The notes below the pieces were generated by a model, which searched no databases, was not told where the DNA came from, and was given only the letters and a program-made list of their open reading frames with translations. 7,484 bases of DNA from assembly GCA_028713595.1 (NCBI GenBank), contig JAQTNZ010000114.1:1-7484 (forward strand), in the 5' to 3' direction. Positions 4,012 through 7,484 of the stretch are shown here, piece by piece (positions within the stretch are counted from its first letter, which is position 1; every line of letters starts with the position of its first letter). The position numbers were made by a program, and so were the translations under genes. The stretch is from Methylovulum sp. Its GTDB lineage: Bacteria; Pseudomonadota; Gammaproteobacteria; Methylococcales; Methylomonadaceae.

Positions 4012-7000
4012 ATGAAAATACTTGCACTTCATTTTAAAAACCTCAATTCCTTAGCGGGCGAAAGCCGTGTCAGTTTCACTAAGCCTGCGTTTGCCAATAC
4101 CGGCGTTTTTGCGATTACGGGGGTGAACGGGTCGGGCAAATCGACGATTTTGGATGCCATTACCTTGGCCTTGTATGGCGAAACCTCGCGCTTTGACCAG
4201 CCGGAAGCGTTGGTGATTACCCAAAATGCCGATGACGCTTATGCCGAGATTGAGTTTAAATTGGGTGATGAGCGCTATCAATCGCGCTGGCATGTCCATC
4301 GTAGCCACCATGAGGGCGAGGCGCACAGCGTGGACATGTTGTTGTCGCGGTTGTCAGACGGGCAGGTGTTGGCCGATACCCAGGTGGCGGTGTGCCGTGC
4401 CATCACCGAGCTGACGGGGATGGATTTTCGCAACTTCACCCGTTCAATGTTGTTGGCCCAAGGCGATTTCGCGGCGTTTTTAAATGCCTTGGACAATGAG
4501 CGCATGGGCATTTTGGAAACCTTGGTCGGTACGGATATTTACGCCGATTACCGCACTGAGATCCAAAGCCATGCCGATAAGGCGCAACAAGCCATTGATG
4601 TGGTCAAGCAGGAGTTGGCGGGTCTGACGTTGTTGGCCCCGGAAGAGCTGGAGGCCGCCGAGTACGATTTGCAGGACTTTCAGGAACAGCTCCAAGAGTA
4701 TAAGGCCGAGCAAAAGCATCTTGAGGAACAACAGCTGGCCTTGAAAAATATGGGCGGTTTGCAGTTGCAGATTGTCGAGCAGAAAAAGCTCATTAAGGAG
4801 TTGCAAACGCAGTTGGCGACCAATGAGGTGTCGCTGGCTAATATCGCCACCGCCAAGCAAGCCCTTAAGTTTAAAGAGGATTTGGCGGAACTTGACGATA
4901 AGGAGGGCGTATTGCGGCAGCATAGGGGGTCTTGGGAAAGCCTGCTGAACGAGCAACAGTTTCTTAGGGAACAATTGGACAACAATCCCGACACCGCCGC
5001 CAAAGCCGCGACCCGATCATTTGCCGAACAGCACCAGACGATTGACGCGATCAAGTTTGACATTAACCAAGCGCGGTTGGACAAGCAAATCGCCACCGCA
5101 TCATTGCAGTCTTTAGATGCGCAACAGGCTGAGAAAAAAGCCGCGTTGGCGGAGCGGGAAACGTGGCTGGCCGAACACGCCACTGACGCGCTGTTGCTGG
5201 ATAACTTCCCTGAAACCGCCCATCTAAAAACCGTCCGCACCGAGTTGGCGGACTTAGTCGAACAACATAAGCAAGCCAGCAACAACGTCAAAAAAAATGC
5301 CACGGCGCTCAAGGACACCCGCACGGTGTTGGCGAAAACCATCGCTGACGTTGCCCAGCTTAAGCAACAGCTTGTTGATGAAGAACAGACCCGCGAGGCT
5401 TTGCTGCAAGGCTATCACGAAGATGACATTGAGCGTCTGAAAAACGAACAGCAGGAGCGGATCAGGCAGTTCCAGCAGGTGTTGGACTTGGCCGTCAGTT
5501 ATCAAAAAACCGACCAGCCGCAGGGTGGGGGGCTGTTCAGCCTGTTGGGGCGCAAGCCACCGATGGCCGATGATCCCGACGCGTTGGCCGCCGAATTGGC
5601 GCAACTGGGCGACACCATCAAACGCGAGGAAAATATCCGCCGCGTTTTGGAAGCGGCGATTAGCCGCGATGCCTTGGTCAAAAGGCTGTTGCCGGAGCGT
5701 GTCCATTTGGTGGACGGCAAGCCGTGCCCGTTATGCGGGGCAAAAGAGCATCCTTATCTCCAGCATCCGCCCGCCATTGGCAATTCGGTGCAAGCCTTGA
5801 CCGACCAGCAAATGAAGCTGCGCGACTTGGCGGTCAAAACCGACCAGCTCAACAAACGCATCGTCATTGCCCAAAAAAACGCCGCGAAAAATAGTGCCAC
5901 CCAAGTGCAACTGCAAGGCATTAAGGACAGCTGGCGCAGCTTGTGCAACCGTCTGAACAAGGCCAGCGCCGATTTGGACATCGGCGATTTGTCGGTGATG
6001 GAGCAGTGGCTGAAAGAAGAGCAGGATGAGTTGAAAAATATCATCACCTTGGGCAAGCAGTACCAGAACAAAACCACCACGATTGCCAAACTCACTGCGG
6101 AGATTGCCAAAAATGAAGGCGCTATCGGCCAATTGCACGACACTGCGGAGCAACTGGCCCAAGATAGCCCAGGGCTGGCCCATATTCAGCTTGAGCGTGA
6201 ATTGGCCTTAAACCAAGGCCGCGAAGCAGAGCAGGCGTTGGCGGCACAAGTCCATGCGCAATTGACCGCCTTAGGTGAAACGATGCCGGGTAAAGGCAAG
6301 GAAGATGCGTTTTTTGACCGCCTTAACAGCCGCCGCCAAGACTACCAAACCAACCAGTTCCATTACCGGAATTTACAGGAAGAGTTGGCATTATTGGCTA
6401 GCCAACAAGCCGCCAACAGCACAGCACTGGCCGAAGCCGATGCCGCTATCACCCGCCTGATGACCAGCTTGCAAGGTGAGGAACAAATAGGCGTACATCT
6501 GGCCTTGATTGAGAAACAGCAACTGATTGCCGAACAGGAACGGCTTATCAGTGAGCAGGACAGCCAGTTAACGGCCTTCCAGCAAGCTTTTCAGGCACGG
6601 CTGCAAAGTTCGCCTTTCGCCAACCTGACCGAGTTGCGCAACGCCTTGCAATTTTTGGCGAGGGAGGCGGAGTTCCTCAAACGCAAAGCCGATCTGGAAC
6701 TGCAAATCGCCGCCAAACATCAGCAGTTGGAGAAAGTGACGGCGCAATTGGACAGCGATTTTATGCTCGCCGAAACCGCGCCCAACCCCGATGACATTTA
6801 TCACCAGTTGGCCCAGTTGGCGGAAAAGACCGACATCGCCCAGTTGGAGGTCCAAAGGCTGCAAAAACGCTTGGCACAACACGCCGAAAATGGGCGCCGC
6901 TACGAGCAATTGACCGGGCAACTGCATCAACGCCAGCAAGAAGCCCAACCCGCCCTCGCCGAACGCAGCTTGCTGGACAACGAAAACGGCATTGTGTTTC

Positions 7001-7449
7001 GCCGCCGTGTGCAAATTCGGGTCGCCGACAAACTGCTGGCGCACACCAACCGCATTTTGGAAAAAATCAGTGGCCGCTATTATTTGCGCTACGATACGGC
7101 ACAGCCGGGCTTGGCCTTGGAAATTGAAGACACCTTCCACGGCAACCGCCGCCGCCCCCCTAAAACCCTGTCCGGCGGGGAAAGCTTTATCGTCAGCTTG
7201 GCTCTGGCCTTAAGCCTGTCGGAATTGGCCAATAACAACAAATCGGTCGATTCCTTATTTATTGACGAGGGTTTCGGCAATTTGGATGCCGAATCGCTGA
7301 CGTTGGTCTTGGGGACGTTGGAAAACCTGAAGGCCTATGGCAAAACCGTCGGGGTGATCTCCCATGTCGATGCCGTGAGAAAACGCATCAAGACCCAAGT
7401 GCAATTGGTAAAAAAACCCAATGGCTTAGGGGTGTTGAAGCAGGCTTGA
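4012..7449 (+). CDS. sbcC: SbcC, Rad50-like ATPase subunit of the SbcCD DNA repair nuclease
   Basis: This 1145-residue protein begins MKILALHFKNLNSLAGE, the usual SbcC start. The frame is open upstream to 3883 but those 43 codons have no family resemblance and cover the end of a repeat, so ATG 4012 is chosen (weak GAAAG about 9 nt before it). SbcC and the nuclease SbcD form an ATP-dependent complex that cleaves hairpins, palindromes and protein-blocked DNA ends. The motifs are complete: Walker A GVNGSGKST (37-45), Q-loop Q150 in LLAQGDF, zinc hook CPLC (572-575), signature LSGGES (1053-1058), Walker B LFIDE ending E1086 with D-loop GFGNLD (1087-1092), and switch histidine H1118 in ISHVD. Long Gln/Glu/Leu-rich coiled coils lie at about 180-565 and 590-1000. 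It is slightly longer than E. coli SbcC (1048). No sbcD is adjacent in the window. Confidence 0.97.
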   Translation: MKILALHFKNLNSLAGESRVSFTKPAFANTGVFAITGVNGSGKSTILDAITLALYGETSRFDQPEALVITQNADDAYAEIEFKLGDERYQSRWHVHRSHHEGEAHSVDMLLSRLSDGQVLADTQVAVCRAITELTGMDFRNFTRSMLLAQGDFAAFLNALDNERMGILETLVGTDIYADYRTEIQSHADKAQQAIDVVKQELAGLTLLAPEELEAAEYDLQDFQEQLQEYKAEQKHLEEQQLALKNMGGLQLQIVEQKKLIKELQTQLATNEVSLANIATAKQALKFKEDLAELDDKEGVLRQHRGSWESLLNEQQFLREQLDNNPDTAAKAATRSFAEQHQTIDAIKFDINQARLDKQIATASLQSLDAQQAEKKAALAERETWLAEHATDALLLDNFPETAHLKTVRTELADLVEQHKQASNNVKKNATALKDTRTVLAKTIADVAQLKQQLVDEEQTREALLQGYHEDDIERLKNEQQERIRQFQQVLDLAVSYQKTDQPQGGGLFSLLGRKPPMADDPDALAAELAQLGDTIKREENIRRVLEAAISRDALVKRLLPERVHLVDGKPCPLCGAKEHPYLQHPPAIGNSVQALTDQQMKLRDLAVKTDQLNKRIVIAQKNAAKNSATQVQLQGIKDSWRSLCNRLNKASADLDIGDLSVMEQWLKEEQDELKNIITLGKQYQNKTTTIAKLTAEIAKNEGAIGQLHDTAEQLAQDSPGLAHIQLERELALNQGREAEQALAAQVHAQLTALGETMPGKGKEDAFFDRLNSRRQDYQTNQFHYRNLQEELALLASQQAANSTALAEADAAITRLMTSLQGEEQIGVHLALIEKQQLIAEQERLISEQDSQLTAFQQAFQARLQSSPFANLTELRNALQFLAREAEFLKRKADLELQIAAKHQQLEKVTAQLDSDFMLAETAPNPDDIYHQLAQLAEKTDIAQLEVQRLQKRLAQHAENGRRYEQLTGQLHQRQQEAQPALAERSLLDNENGIVFRRRVQIRVADKLLAHTNRILEKISGRYYLRYDTAQPGLALEIEDTFHGNRRRPPKTLSGGESFIVSLALALSLSELANNNKSVDSLFIDEGFGNLDAESLTLVLGTLENLKAYGKTVGVISHVDAVRKRIKTQVQLVKKPNGLGVLKQA

Positions 7450-7463
7450 GAGGGGGGTGGGGT

Positions 7464-7484
7464 ATGGCCGTCTCGGTGATGCCC
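7464..7484 (+). CDS. Possible start of the next gene (runs off right edge)
   Basis: An ATG at 7464 opens a frame MAVSVMP to the window edge and is preceded by a purine-rich GAGGGGGG (7450-7457, 6 nt spacer) that would be a strong Shine-Dalgarno. It starts 14 bp after the sbcC stop, which would fit an operon. Seven codons are too few to recognise a product, and the end of a minus-strand gene is an equal possibility. Confidence 0.25.

Noticed and set aside
4680..5342. Long minus-strand frame of 220 codons, Ser/Cys-rich
   Set aside because: It is antisense to the Leu/Gln/Ala-rich coiled-coil coding region of sbcC and has no family features.

Overview
The window looks like an accessory stretch of a gammaproteobacterial chromosome. 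The GC content is moderate, the SbcC is of proteobacterial type, and the intergenic gaps are dense with palindromic repeats of a kind I associate with methanotrophs of the Methylococcales and their relatives. That taxonomic guess rests on general resemblance only and is of low to moderate confidence.

Layout. Positions 1-97 hold the first 32 codons of a minus-strand cupin-type gene that runs off the left edge. A gap of about 230 bp separates it from a divergent, intact vapBC toxin-antitoxin pair (329-894, stop and start overlapping by 4 bp). Positions 895-1234 contain no gene. They hold palindromic repeats, a sigma70-like promoter and a leader hairpin ahead of a secreted right-handed beta-helix protein (1235-2812) with an internal tandem repeat. 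After it come a 30-bp inverted repeat (2816-2955) and the wreck of a second toxin-antitoxin operon on the minus strand (2937-3480). This is a YefM/Phd-type antitoxin split by a 202-bp MITE-like element (20-bp perfect terminal inverted repeats, 5-bp target duplication), followed by a YoeB/Txe-type toxin of which only about 19 native codons survive. Positions 3481-4011 hold a possible operator palindrome and a fold-back element of about 309 bp with a four-hairpin repeat cluster at its centre. They also hold a TATAAT promoter for sbcC. The rest (4012-7449) is a full-length sbcC, the Rad50-like ATPase subunit of the SbcCD nuclease. A possible next gene begins at 7464.

How the parts relate. No single pathway links the genes. 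VapBC is an apparently functional type II toxin-antitoxin unit, while the YefM-YoeB unit is dead or at most a residual repressor. The beta-helix protein is probably exported. SbcC normally works with SbcD on DNA hairpins and palindromes, but no sbcD is next to it here; the position where it often lies holds a large palindrome instead.

The most interesting content is the layered mobile and repeat DNA: a reconstructable MITE insertion in an antitoxin gene, a second larger fold-back element, and a dispersed repeat of about 55 bp present three times, once in the leader of the beta-helix gene. I found no tRNA, rRNA, CRISPR array or complete transposase gene.
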